DNA from: Smittium culicis
Taxonomy: Eukaryota > Kickxellomycota > Harpellomycetes > Harpellales > Legeriomycetaceae
Length of the DNA: 23,251 nt
Direction: 5' to 3'
Assembly: GCA_001970855.1 (NCBI GenBank)
Contig: LSSN01000229.1
Location: 1-23,251, forward strand
Shown: piece after piece, positions 1 through 9,289 of the stretch
Layout of the letters: every line of letters begins with the position of its first letter
Position numbering within the stretch: position 1 is the first letter of the stretch
Position numbers and translations under genes: made by a program
The notes under the pieces: model-generated
What the model saw: only the letters and a program-made list of their open reading frames with translations
Told to the model about the DNA's origin: nothing
The model's database searches: none

Positions 1-611
1 TTTTAATTAACGGAATTCAACACTGTTAATTTGCTTGAATTATTTTTTGATCTATTAATATGAATTAATTTATCAACTCTAGTAAATATTCTATATTTTC
101 TTTATCTTTCAGAAAGTATTCCTCTGTAAATATTTTTCATTCAATGACATCAAATTTAATTAAATATATTGATAATTCTTAGCAAATCAAAATTTTGAGC
201 TAAAAACTGTTGAATTAACTTCCTATTAGCCAATGTGAATTTATTATTGATCTTAATGAGATATTAATCGATGTTTTTTTCTCTTTAAACAAAGAAAATC
301 CAAGATTTTCATTTTATTATGAGTTTATTTTCAAAACAAATATATCAACTTTTTTAGGTATTTACCATCTTTATGCTTACTATATTAATCCGAAAATAAT
401 AAAAACTATCATTGTTTATCTCTATTAAACACCTTTTCTTGCTAATAGAATGAAGCATATAATATTACAAAAAAGTTACTAAAAAGCAATAAATTTTATG
501 ATTTATAAAACCTAATAAAAAATACAATTTTATGACTAAATAAAGCAAAAAATACAAAATTTTTGCGTATTAAATAGTAAAACACGTATTGTACCATATT
601 AGGTTATAAAA
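1..611. other. AT-rich DNA without genes
   Basis: Very AT-rich sequence with frequent stops in all six frames. I see no open frame of note, no RNA gene and no recognisable repeat apart from homopolymer and A/T-rich tracts. Confidence 0.7.
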
Positions 612-851
612 CGGATACAAAACAGCCAAAATTTTGATCTTCAGTCGTGTTCCCAAAAGACTTATAGTTCAAAGTATAAATGTTTTGCCATACCTCTTGA
701 GCCAATGCTCTTTGGGTTTTTAGTTGCTAATGTGTCAATAGGGGATCGGTTAATAAATTGTTTTGAATTATTTTTTTAACTTTTTAAATGTTTTAGCATA
801 GTTAATTTTATAATTTTAAATTGCATTTTATAAACGCTCTCAGAAATAAAA
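612..851 (+). mobile_element. Degenerate LINE 3' end, 5'-truncated (+ strand)
   Basis: Read on the + strand, this aligns with the 3' part of the LINE at 5553-7080, which lies on the minus strand. Shared landmarks in order are an 'AAAATTTTG' block, the 'CTTGARCCAATGC' block near 695, a 'GCTAATG' block, then an A/T-rich 3' UTR ending in 'CTCTcAGAAATAAAA' near 836-851. The match is imperfect, so this is an old copy. Nothing 5' of the last few hundred bases of the element remains, as expected from incomplete target-primed reverse transcription. Confidence 0.6.
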
Positions 852-1209
852 TATTTATAACTCTTGTATTCACTAATTATCTTGAATTAACTGAGTCCTT
901 TAGCTCAAAGACTAATTAATATTATTAGAATAGGGGGTTCATATTAATATTATATCTTTATTGGATAATATACCGAGCTTTCAAAATTATAAAATTTTAT
1001 TCCGTAATCAAATAAGTAAGCTAAAAATTCTTTCTGTTAATTACTTAAATTACAGTAAATTTCATCCTCATCAGCTATTTTAAAGGCAAGTTTTAGGGAC
1101 TGGTGGGCGGGAGATAATATGACCACCTTATTCACATAATTCTAATTAATCTTTTCCCTTAAGAGATAGACTAAGTATACAATATATCTCATAAGGCAGT
1201 CATGTTAAG
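852..1209. other. AT-rich spacer; may hold a retroelement terminus
   Basis: No coding frame. Composition becomes less AT-rich from about 1080 (a GGGACTGGTGGGCGGG-like stretch near 1098), so the non-coding end of the decayed DIRS-type element at 1210-4840 may start here. I could not find a matching repeat at the other end. Confidence 0.35.
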
Positions 1210-2070
1210 CTAATCCAGAGGTAGCACTGCAACTGAATTATCTGATTGGATGATACTTTTCAAGCGATAATATGTGTCTAAAATGTCATGATTGGACCAG
1301 AATGCATGGTAGACTATATTAAGTACTGAAAAACTTGATGATGATGCTAAATTCGCCTCAATAGCATGAGTTTTAGGTATGGTCGTATTAAGCTGTCGAC
1401 GTATAAGCCCAAATAAATTGTGGATATTCCTTGTAATGCTTTCCACAGACAACGGCAAATTTTGATTTCATGTATCTCTATACAGTATATCAATAGCATA
1501 TTTACAGTAATAGTGTTATTGTTGGCATGTGATAAAAGAAATTGAGTGTACGCAACATTTTCTGTGTAAATTTTGAAAGCTTATACTATTCTTGAAATTG
1601 GGTCTGAATAATCATTAATCTCCCAAGGGCACTCGACTATCTACTATTTCGCTTCTATTGTGGAGCTATATTCTCCATCTTTAGGACTCCATTATGAATT
1701 TTAGTTCTGGAATCATCTATACGATTTTTTCATAGAGATAAGAATCCAAATAAAGCAAATAATAATCACGTATTTATTTTAAGCTGAGGGATATCTAGTT
1801 TTTGTTACCTTCCACGTTCCCTTAGTATTAGGATCACGGTGTAAATTCCAATAGTTGGCCTATCGAAAAATTTTATTTCGGTGTCATTTATTGCACTTAT
1901 AAACTCTTTGTGACACTGTGAACTGATTATTTGTTTATAATCCTCAACTAAGCTAGTTATTTCTGATTTTTAGGCTTTGATAGTATTTACGCTCACCATT
2001 TTGACTATGAATATTACCTCTAAATATTTGAAAATGTGACTAGCCTGTATTGGAGATCCGCCTGCATTGT
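1210..2070 (-). pseudogene. Tyrosine recombinase of the DIRS-type element
   Basis: The N-terminal part reads 'GGSPIQASHIFKYLE' near 2060-2015 and continues as a SAM-like DNA-binding helical domain to about 1815. Next come 'LDIPQLKINT' and 'LLFALFGFLSL' (about 1800-1730). In relatives this stretch is '..LalftFLRpsDi', so the catalytic Arg appears lost to mutation. The best-preserved part is an 82-codon open frame at 1458-1210, with 'LPLSVESITRNIHNLFGLIR', 'AIEANLAS', 'IVYHAFWSNHDILDTYYRL'. The HxFW box and the final Tyr are the C-terminal active-site residues of the family. The enzyme would have integrated a circular cDNA. Multiple internal stops make this a pseudogene. Confidence 0.7.
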
Positions 2071-2221
2071 CGATATACCATTCAAAAAAATTTAATATGA
2101 GTATTATAGTACCTGTATCAGCGTTTAACTGAAATTTGGTTTATAATGATAATGTTTATGCCATTATATATGAGACCTTATGCTTTGAAGATGCTCCGAT
2201 AATCCTCCAAGTCATTAAAAA

Positions 2222-2660
2222 TCACGCCTTGTTGTTGGATAGTGGGTATTTTCCGCTTTCTGGATCTGGTATCACCGTTGTCGCTAGTAAAACTAGCGTT
2301 TTAACTACCGACATGCTCATGAAATCCGTATTCATTATTTCTGTTTTCCATAACGGAGTGATCAGTGTTATGGTTAGGCGCCCCTGTATAGCTTTCAGGA
2401 TTTTTTTGGATGATAAGATTACACGGAGGGTATCCGTAAGTGTTGGACCACCCTTACCACTGTGATCTAGGGGGTTATTCCTCAAGGCTTGTTTTGTGGG
2501 AATCAACTGTAGTTGGCACCCACCTTCCTTTCGTCAATATAGCGAATAAATCCACATCGAGATTCCCGTAAATTTGAGATAACTTCTCTACGGCTTAGCC
2601 TTACAATGAAAATATCATCTTTGAGGCGAGCCTGCTCGGTGCGTTTGTATTATTCATTAT
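2222..2660 (-). pseudogene. DVDLFA / LITPLW linker between RNase H and recombinase
   Basis: At 2541-2558 the minus strand encodes DVDLFA, followed after interruptions by 'YGYPPCNLI' near 2425. A 94-codon open frame (2506-2222) contains 'TLITPLWKTEIM' and a downstream 'PDPESGKYPLSN'. In DIRS-type polyproteins the segment after RNase H typically reads 'vDLFAs...', 'YafPPf.lI' and '.lItPlW..q.w', and these match in the right order. The function of this segment is not well defined. Here it serves mainly to identify the element class. Two frames are needed to read it, so it is broken. Confidence 0.6.
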
Positions 2661-2924
2661 AGTTGAAGCATACGTGAAATTCGGACGAGAGATTGTATCA
2701 ATTCAGTTTCTACAAATGCGATCTGTGATTTCCAATATCTCTGTTAATTTGGTTCCACCATGCTATTTTTCGTACGGTAAGGTCAATTTTTTTTACTGAT
2801 TAGGCCAGAACTTTCGGCTGAAAAAAAAACCTGAAACTGGAGCGCGTATATTAATGTCATCAATTCTTTAGAATTATTATGAATAACTCCTTCTAGGGTT
2901 TGCATACTCATATAAAGTATTTAG

Positions 2925-4018
2925 TGCCAAATAATATCCTCCATACAGTGTCGCTGGCATCAATGAAGATTTCCAGCTCCGAATTCTCTAGAAAAAAGGA
3001 TTGGTCGTTACACATCTTCAATTAGTGTACCTATAATGACAGATTCTGGGGTTCAGACTCATTCAGTGTAACACCGTTTTCCTTGATTATATCTTGGTGA
3101 TACATCTGATCTTCATTAATTGTAGTCTGCTCTACATTAATTGGACATGAATTAATGCTATCGTCATTGCTTGAGCTTTTACTAATAAGCTGGCAAGGAA
3201 TTTCAATTTCATTTATCCTGATTTCAAAATATTTGCATATTCCTTACGTATTTATATGATTTAAACAGAGGTACCTTAAATGTCTTCTCGCTGGAGTTGA
3301 TCATCATACGAGGATGGATTATGATCTGGGAAAAAGTCGAAACTGATATCTACGACTTGATATTGTACCCAAGATCATCAATCTTGCGATAAATTAGACC
3401 CGTATTTGACAAAAATTGACCCTTGAGTCCCCTAATATAAGAGGGTCGTATACATATACAGCTATTTTGATCCCGTGTGACATCAATCATTTCAATACTA
3501 AGCGTAGAATCTTGTTAACGTGTGTGGACTCAGAGATAGGCCAAACGAGAGAACATAGAATTGGTAGCCCAGTTCATTCAAATAGAAGCCTAGATACTGT
3601 TTTTAGGATTCGTGAATCATTACATACATACACGAATCTTACAGATTCAGGGAAGCCATGAAATCTCTTCTGCAAATTCATGTGTAGATAGAAAAAAATG
3701 ATCCAATCTTGAAGCTCCGCTTATAGTAGTAAAAATTCTACTTTCAAAGATCTAGGACTGATATGAGTCGCCCTGTCTTTTTTGAAATTGCAAACAGGTT
3801 GCTGTATAGCCCCGGGCTCTCTATTTTTGGTGGTTTTATCGCGTTATTTTATGTAGCGAGGCGACTTCTTTCGTCAGCATGGAATTGTCAGCAGCATCCA
3901 ATTTCAGCTTGTAAATTCGCGGGTCAGAAGTCATCCGCAGTTGTCTCTTCAACAGCGATCGATGAAACTTTCGCCATTGGTTCACACTTTCTGAAAATAA
4001 TCTGAATTTCTTTCTCAA
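2925..4018 (-). pseudogene. Reverse transcriptase-RNase H of the DIRS-type element
   Basis: Minus-strand reading with several frame changes. Near 3835-3735 it gives 'SPGLYSNLFAISKKTGRL' followed by 'VLDL', the fingers entry of DIRS and Ty3 reverse transcriptases (gfYSnlF.v.KK.GglRPVlDLk). Near 3680-3640 it gives 'RDFMASLNL', motif A. Near 3545 it gives 'YVLSFGLSLSPHT', motif B. The catalytic box at 3445-3456 reads YVYD where YLDD is expected, so an essential aspartate is lost. 'LGYNIKS' and 'MMINSSEKTFKVPLFKS' then match the connection region. RNase H begins with 'ELEIFIDASDTVW' around 2985-2945, where IDASD corresponds to the catalytic TDAS. The enzyme would have copied the element RNA into DNA; this copy is inactive. 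Confidence 0.65.
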
Positions 4019-4204
4019 TGATGTTGCGGTAAAAATGACTGTCCGTAATTGTGGCTTATGCAGAGCGGAACATCGTGAGGTAGTCCGCTAGCTGGGGGAC
4101 AGCCCTGAAATCTAATGAGATCCCATTCCTCTGTCATGTCCTCTCCCGAGAAAATTGACTGCGTGGAACTGATGATAGTTCAAGTGATCTGAAGTTCAGA
4201 TTCC

Positions 4205-4840
4205 GCGGTTTATGCCTGAGCATGTTTGTTGCAGGTACCATTTTGAGTTCCATACCTCAGGCACCCAATAAAAGGCTTACGAACCCAATAACTTTGTTCT
4301 GGACTCTTGCTGACTAAGATTTCATCAAATAGTTTCTGATCCGTGAACAGCTTAGTATCATGTTTTACAAACTTGTGAAGCTTTTCCGGGAGTATTCTGC
4401 CTTTATGGAGGTTTTTTGTTCTCTATTGCGTTACTGTGAAGACGAAATAATATAACAAGTCTCTCATAACTCTAGAAAATAGGATATGATGAACGTCCAT
4501 ATTTACTTTTGGATTATCCTGAATTATATTTTTGGACATTGAAATCGATTGTATTGGTTCCATGGGCTAAGGCAACTTGGATTCTGTGCAGTGTTTTGTC
4601 TGCTTTTGTCACAGCAGCTGAAGCTTTATTTCAGTGGCTGATGCAAGTACTTCGTCGAAATGCTCTGAGGAAAAGAGTGAATAGCCTCTTAATTTAATTC
4701 TTCGGTTAGTGATGTAAAGAAGAGGTCTTCAAACATAGAAATAAGAGCTATGATGTGCTTTGGATATAATGCCAAGTATGTAATCGGAATTTCGTTGGTT
4801 ACGTAAGTTATTCTAGCTCTGCGTTGCGCTCAATTTCATG
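4205..4840 (-). pseudogene. N-terminal (gag-position) region of the DIRS-type element
   Basis: One minus-strand frame is coding-like from about 4840 (possible ATG) down to a stop near 4207, interrupted by several stop codons. The best-preserved stretch, about 65 residues from 4400 to 4210, has balanced composition and reads around 'KLFTDQKLFDEILVSKSPEQ' and 'YWVRKPFIG'. I do not recognise a domain. Its place upstream of the reverse transcriptase suggests the structural (gag-like) protein, but that is inferred from position. A late Cys-rich stretch (CLRYGTQNGTC) could be the remains of a zinc knuckle; this is weak. Confidence 0.4.
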
Positions 4841-5552
4841 GAAGAGTACCTAAACTAATTTATGTCATTTTTTAACCTGATATTGGTTAACAGATACACG
4901 GTTTGTATCTTCTTGTTCCATCATAAATTAATAGAATAAATTTAAAGTAAAAATCCTTCAAGCAGGTCGAGTACCTATGTGAAAAAAAATATAATAAAGA
5001 ATAAAATTAATTTACTTTTAGTAATTATAGTAAAAATATTTTAGTTTACTTATTTCATTACGAATTATAATTTTTTAGTTTTGGATGCTCGATATGTTAT
5101 CCAATAAAAGATGAGTAGACTTAAACTGACTAAACTATAAGATATAATTCAATGAATTCTTTTTATCAAATTCTGTAATATGGTACGCCTTTTATTCAGA
5201 ACGTAGTTATGTAGTATTTGTTACATTTAATTTTTTTCTAATATTCAAACATTTTTTAGATATTTTTCTTAGTTTATACTTATTATAAATAAGATTCTCA
5301 TAATATAATTAACTGAACAGCTCACTTTAAATATACAAGATGTTTTAATATCATAAATATTAGAATTTATTTTTTTGATTGAAAATAAATTAAAAATGAT
5401 AAAAATGATACAATCATATGTATTTTTATCGTCGTAAATATATTTATATCTAATAATATAAAAATATAAAACAAACAGTTAGTATTATAAATCCCAATTT
5501 TTAGTTTATTTTTTATACTCCATTTTCTGATTTTTTGACTTTTTACATATAT
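4841..5552. other. AT-rich spacer without genes
   Basis: Strongly AT-rich with no open frame of note. It separates the DIRS-type element from the LINE. No terminal repeats were recognised. Confidence 0.6.
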
Positions 5553-7080
5553 ATTCTTTGACTCAGAGAATTTATTAAACTAATTTTTAAAGTATAAAAA
5601 AACTAATAAAAAAATGTTTAAAAAGTTATAAAAATATTATAAAAATATTTTTTCTGCATACCCCCTCCGCCGCATTAGCAGCTCCATACCATCTGGGCAT
5701 TGGTTCAAGAAGGCTGGTGAATCACTTAACTTTACAGTATAAGTGTTCTGGGCACGCGGATGCCGTTCAAAATTTTGGTTATTTCCAGCTCAAAATTTTG
5801 ATCGGCTGTGCCAGCTAGAAGCTGGCTTAAAGATTTTTTAGACCCCTCCCCCCCCCAAGGAGTTTGCCATCTAGCCCCAACTGGGCCTCGTTAAAAATCT
5901 AAAGTTGATTTTTTTCGTCAGAACGGATCGGTGTTGGTATGAACCGGCCGATCGTCGATGATCAGTGACTTCGCCACCGGCTGCAGCTTAGAAGTATGTG
6001 GTCGACCGTCTCAGGCACACACAAGTTGCAGCAGGGGCAAAAAATTTTGAATTTTTGGTCGACGGTTTTCATGTTCGACAGGCGCTGGGCAGTCTGGAAT
6101 ATGCCCATACGCATTTTTCCAATGTCCTGAAGGCTCACCTTCAGGTCAGGATACATCGCTTGAAGGTCAACCCAGTTACCTTTTTTGCCTATTTTTCGGT
6201 CCACCGTCCACCAGTGGATGACAGACCGGTTATTTCGTCGTTTCCGGTTGACTATTGTGATGATAGTCTGACCGTTTGAGTCTTGAGAGCATAATTTTTT
6301 GATCCACCGGGCGCTCCCGGTCACCCAGGTGGCCATCCGTGCCTTCATCGGAGCCTTGATGAGGTCGGCGATCCATGTTTTTGATGTTGGCCACTTATGG
6401 TATGCACGCTCACGGGCTGTGCTGGTGCGCATGAACACTGAGGCTATGTCCAGTTCGTCCCTGATGCGCTCCATGGCCGCTGAATTCCCGACATTGACAA
6501 CCATTCGGATCGCCTTGTCGATTTCCATCTGTATGGGCTTGCATCTGGCTTCGCTCATGCCAAATGTCTCCCCACCGTAATATCCAATCGGCATCAGCAC
6601 CGAATTGATGATCTTTATTTTTAGTGCTGTGAGCACATCAGACCGTCTCAGGAAGTTGTACGCAGCGTATACAGCCTTCCTGACCTTATTCTTGTTGTTC
6701 TTGATCGTCCCAGATACATCCCACTTGCAATTCATAATATAGCCCAAGTAGGTGTACTGGTCGGTGGAGTCGACTTTTTGGCCCTGCAGGGTCATATCAG
6801 TGGTCATCTCCCCGCTTATAGTCATTATCCCGCACTTGGATGCGAATATGTCGTTAATATAAAAATCGAATAGTATCAGCGAGGCTGGGCACCCTTGCCG
6901 CACTCCACAGTGGTATTCGTTGGGGTTGGAAACTTCATTTCCAACTCTAACTGCGATTTTCGGGGCATCATACATGCCCTTGATCATATTGAGAAGTTTG
7001 CCCCCAATGCCCACTGATCGCAGTTTATGCAGTAGGGCCATATGGGGGACCTCTTGGCAAGGTCAACAAAGTTGTATTAA
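5553..7080 (-). mobile_element. 5'-truncated LINE retrotransposon
   Basis: The 3' end is defined by four copies in this window that share it: an A/T-rich 3' UTR ending near 5556-5568 (minus strand CTCTGAGTCAAAG), preceded by a GC-rich block 'GGCGGAGGGGG' near 5661-5675. Upstream on the element strand lie a C-rich/G-rich tract (5846-5857) and the reverse-transcriptase frame. The coding part fades out around 7053-7070, where 'FVDLAK' (motif A) is readable one frame away from the long ORF. Everything 5' of it (endonuclease domain, if N-terminal, and the RT fingers) is missing. The GC-richer composition contrasts sharply with both flanks. Confidence 0.8.
5962..7041 (-). pseudogene. LINE reverse transcriptase, C-terminal part, catalytic box deleted
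   Basis: A 359-codon frame; its first Met is internal, not a true start. Motif B is clear (HCGVRQGCPAS, residues 45-54), followed by 'LILFDFYIND' (56-64). The sequence then jumps from 'INDIFA' to 'SKCGIMTISG' (68-77). In related enzymes about 50 residues containing the catalytic YADD box lie between these blocks, so this copy has an in-frame deletion of the active site. 'YTYLGY' (96-101) and a long thumb-like region follow. A zinc-finger-like Cys/His cluster closes the frame: C335-x2-C338, H348, C353 with 'PETVDHIL'. Motif A (FVDLAK, 7053-7070) sits in another frame just upstream. The reading frame after the zinc finger is also frameshifted at about 5960. The family assignment is firm; the clade (R4/Dong-, CR1- or L1-like) is not resolved. 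Confidence 0.85.
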
Positions 7081-7594
7081 CAAGTTAAGGTCAATAGACT
7101 ACTTGTTCTATAGTTATAGTCAATTTTATTTAGTAATGGCGTAAAAAAAGTGAATAGTAGATAAGAAATAAAATTTTTATAGATTCTCTAATGCTATTGG
7201 CCTGCTCAAGACAAAATTTATCAAGAGAGACACTTAGAGTCGTCTTTTCTTTGATCTTTTATATCTACCTTTAGGTCATACTTTGTATGATAAAGACCAA
7301 ATTACAATAATTAAATCTGTTTAGTCGATATTTTTTTATACTTAATTTTTTATTTTTAAAATGAAAAATTTCTAGTTTAAAGTTTTGAGTGTATGATATT
7401 TGCGCTCAAGTATTAATGAGAAACTATCTTTTTATATCTAGTTGAAACTTGTGCACGTATAATTGTCAATTTATATATTTAAATATGATTTCTTATTTAA
7501 TATAAATTAATTAGAAGAGGTAACTATAGCCTAAAATAATTTTTAGGCGGTCTGAGTTATAAATATATACCCTAATTAAATTACCAAATTTTTT
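7081..7594. other. AT-rich intergenic DNA, 3' flank of the secreted-protein gene
   Basis: No coding frame. It holds the 3' flank of the gene at 7595-7954 (minus strand) and, near 7070-7105, a short imperfect palindrome (ACAAGT...ACTTGT) at the broken 5' end of the LINE. Confidence 0.5.
7529..7548 (-). other. Short perfect-stem hairpin in the 3' flank
   Basis: GCCTAAAA and TTTTAGGC enclose a 4-base loop, 46 bases beyond the stop codon of the secreted-protein gene on its strand. It would lie in the 3' UTR if the transcript extends that far. A role in RNA stability or 3'-end formation is speculation. Confidence 0.3.
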
Positions 7595-7954
7595 TTAGTA
7601 AAGATCTGGGAGCAAAACCCAAGTTTTTGGAACAAAAGCGGCTAAAGCATAGATATCAACATAGCTGTAAGAAGCTGTTGGGAAATCATAGAAAGTACCG
7701 GTACAATCTTTCTTTGAAAACATTCTAATGATACCAGTTCTAAGCTGTGGGATGATCATAGAGTTGAAAGTTGGGCAGTTCATACAAGCGTTAGGAACCA
7801 TCATATACTGTATAGCCGTGCCTGAATATCCTCTGTTAGGATATGCATTTACTTGAATTCTAGCTGGAGCTCCACCATATAATGTATCTTGGGATCTGAC
7901 TGCCATCAACATGCAGATTACAGATAAAATTGTGAGAATTGTAGATTTGAGCAT
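7595..7954 (-). CDS. Small secreted protein, possibly beta/gamma-crystallin-like
   Basis: This 119-residue protein has a clear N-terminal signal peptide: Lys3, a hydrophobic core at residues 5-18, and likely cleavage after about residue 21 (AVRS-QD). The mature part, about 98 residues, has three cysteines (C57 and C60 in 'NACMNC', C84 in 'KKDCTGTFYDF') and many aromatic and small residues. The pattern '..YPNRGYSG..', '..FNSMI..', 'KKDCTGTFYDFPTASY', 'AAFVPKTW' resembles fungal secreted proteins with a beta/gamma-crystallin-type Greek-key fold, in which 'y....~G' and 'C.G....f' strands recur. That fold assignment is from memory of the pattern and is tentative. The ATG at 7954 is the only start that provides the signal peptide. 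The gene has no visible intron and stands alone among transposons. It would act outside the cell; substrate and partner are unknown. Confidence 0.7.
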   Translation of the reverse strand: MLKSTILTILSVICMLMAVRSQDTLYGGAPARIQVNAYPNRGYSGTAIQYMMVPNACMNCPTFNSMIIPQLRTGIIRMFSKKDCTGTFYDFPTASYSYVDIYALAAFVPKTWVLLPDLY

Positions 7955-8387
7955 GCTGAGTATTCTTTATTTTTTTATATCTTTGCTATGTGTAATGTTT
8001 CTTTGAAATGCAAAAGGAGCTTGTGAATATTATAATACTTGTATAAAAGGGAATTTGGAATTCTTAAATATAATTTCGATTTTTATTTGAATACTGTTCA
8101 TTTGTACATCATATAAGTAAATTATCACCTTTTAACCAAATAACTAGAATATATTTTTTATGATTTTAATTTTAGAAAAAAAAACAACTATTTTTAGACT
8201 TTGTAGCTAGTTTACTTTTATAATAAAAATATAATGACTTAGATTCTGAATTTTATTTTATTTATATGATTTATAATTAATTTGAAACCTCGCGTAGATT
8301 ATTTAAATTTTTTTATATTTTTAGAATACTATTATTGTGAAAATTGTTTAGCATTAGATATTATTAATACTGTAAATCAAATCATAG
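7955..8387. other. AT-rich DNA upstream of the secreted-protein gene
   Basis: Holds the putative promoter of the minus-strand gene, then AT-rich DNA with no coding frame up to the first MITE copy. Confidence 0.5.
8027..8037 (-). promoter_or_regulatory. Possible TATA element of the secreted-protein gene
   Basis: On the minus strand a TATTATAATA stretch lies about 75 bases upstream of the ATG at 7954, followed by a purine-rich leader ending AAATAAAGAATACTCAG before the start. In DNA this AT-rich, TATA-like motifs arise by chance, so the call rests on position alone. Confidence 0.25.
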
Positions 8388-8576
8388 CCATTTCCCATCC
8401 AATGCCCTATAATAACATTAATTTATTAATTCGACAGTAACTTATAAACAGCTTTGTTATTTGTTGCTATTCTTTAACTCAAAAATAATTAATTTAGCTT
8501 CAAAACTACATTATTTCTATTATACACAATTGGTTAGATTTGGCAGTTCAAAAAAAGTCTACCGCATGGAAAAGGG
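8388..8576 (+). mobile_element. TTAA-type MITE, copy 0 (degenerate, 189 bp)
   Basis: Aligns over its whole length with the intact copy at 9290-9478. The left end reads 'TTTCCCATCCAA' (consensus TTTCCCGTCCAA), with 'TTGTTATTTGTTGCTATT' in the middle. The right end reads 'AAAAAGTCTACCGCATGGAAAAGGG' in consensus order, followed by CTAA in place of TTAA. The length is exactly that of the intact copies although both ends have decayed, so the copy is old. Confidence 0.65.
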
Positions 8577-8716
8577 CTAAATCAAAACAAACAAGGATTG
8601 AGTCTTAATAGTGCAAGGGTTTTTGAAGTAAAATATCGCATAACTCTTTTAGGGGCGGATGGATTTTTTTGAAATACCAAATCTATCCAACCAAATGAAT
8701 ATCTGACAAGTTAATG

Positions 8717-8750
8717 TATGGGAGATTACTTGGCGGTGCGAAACTTTTAC
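8717..8750 (+). repeat. Orphan terminal repeat of the TA-type foldback element
   Basis: TA followed by TGGGAGATTACTTGG and then GCGAAACTTTT matches the terminal repeats of the foldback element at 12465-12655. The opposite end is not found within the next 900 bases, so this is a truncated or solo end. Confidence 0.5.
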
Positions 8751-8824
8751 CATTACATTTTTCCATCGCATGATATTTTGTTTAATTTTTTAAGCCTATT
8801 AGAAAACTATATCCAATGAATTAA

Positions 8825-9205
8825 CCCTTTCTCGTCCAAAACTATTTAAAAAATTACATTTTATGGTTCGTTTACGATTTTTAAGCAAGTTTATTATTTG
8901 CTAATATCTAATAAAACACAAATAACTATCTGAATATCGGCATTAAAATATTTTAACCCTTTCACGGGCGGTAGACTATTTTTGATCTACCTAATATAGC
9001 CAATAGATTCAATTATTGTACTTTATTTCTGAGGCCTTAATAAATATTGTTTTATCAATTAATAACAGCAAATAATACATTTACATATAAATCATAAGCG
9101 GATGAATAAATTAATTTTTTTAAATAGTATTTGACAGGAAAGGGTTAATTTATAACAGTTTGCTATATTTGGGAGACCAAAAATATTCCTCCGTCCGTGA
9201 AAGGG
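8825..9205 (+). mobile_element. TTAA-type MITE, copy 1, split by copy 2
   Basis: The left end is TTAA (8821-8824) plus CCCTTTCTCGTCC. The sequence follows the family consensus to 8952, then is interrupted by copy 2 and a duplicated TTAA. It resumes at 9149 with the expected right half ('GCTATATTTGGGAGACCAAA') and ends at GTGAAAGGG before TTAC (9206-9209), a mutated TTAA. Removing copy 2 and one TTAA restores 189 bp, the family length. This proves that copy 2 inserted into an existing copy 1. Confidence 0.85.
8957..9144 (-). mobile_element. TTAA-type MITE, copy 2, nested inside copy 1 (188 bp)
   Basis: Bounded by TTAA at 8953-8956 and 9145-9148. It begins CCCTTTCACGGGCGGTAGAC and ends GACAGGAAAGGG, so it lies in the opposite orientation to copies 0, 1, 3 and 5. 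No coding capacity. Confidence 0.85.
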
Positions 9206-9289
9206 TTACCATGTATTAAATGATAAAACCAATAGCTTTATCTAATTCGCATAAGCAAATAAAATTAAAAATAGATCCACCTCTATTAA

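Larger units (their letters stand above)
1210..4840 (-). mobile_element. Decayed DIRS-type (tyrosine recombinase) retroelement
   Basis: No ORF here is longer than about 110 codons. On the minus strand, however, an ordered set of protein motifs can be read by crossing stops and frameshifts: an unassigned N-terminal region (4840-4205), a reverse transcriptase with the catalytic box as YVYD at 3445-3456, an RNase H start (IDASD, 2950-2964), a DVDLFA box (2541-2558), an LITPLW box (about 2348-2368) and a tyrosine recombinase ending in YYRL (near 1272). RT and RNase H followed by a tyrosine recombinase, with no integrase, is the order of DIRS-like retroelements, which insert by recombination and leave no target-site duplication. 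The base composition, clearly less AT-rich than the flanks, supports a separate origin. Termini were not identified. The gene assignments are from motif reading only. Confidence 0.7.

Noticed and set aside
2136..2465. 109-codon + strand open frame
   Set aside because: It is the antisense shadow of the LITPLW segment of the DIRS-type element on the minus strand.
3416..4005. Two + strand open frames of about 80 codons
   Set aside because: Antisense to the reverse-transcriptase remains. No family features of their own.
3836..4018. Retropepsin-like motif (LDAADNSML) suggesting a protease and an LTR retroelement
   Set aside because: It lies directly before the reverse-transcriptase entry and flows, after one frame change, into 'KPPKIESPGLYSNLF'. 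It fits the pre-RT segment of a DIRS polyprotein better, and no DDE integrase is found downstream.
4509..4697. 62-codon + strand frame with hydrophobic stretch
   Set aside because: Antisense to the coding-like minus-strand frame of the DIRS-type element.
5998..7144. Three + strand open frames over the LINE
   Set aside because: Antisense shadows of the LINE reverse-transcriptase frame.
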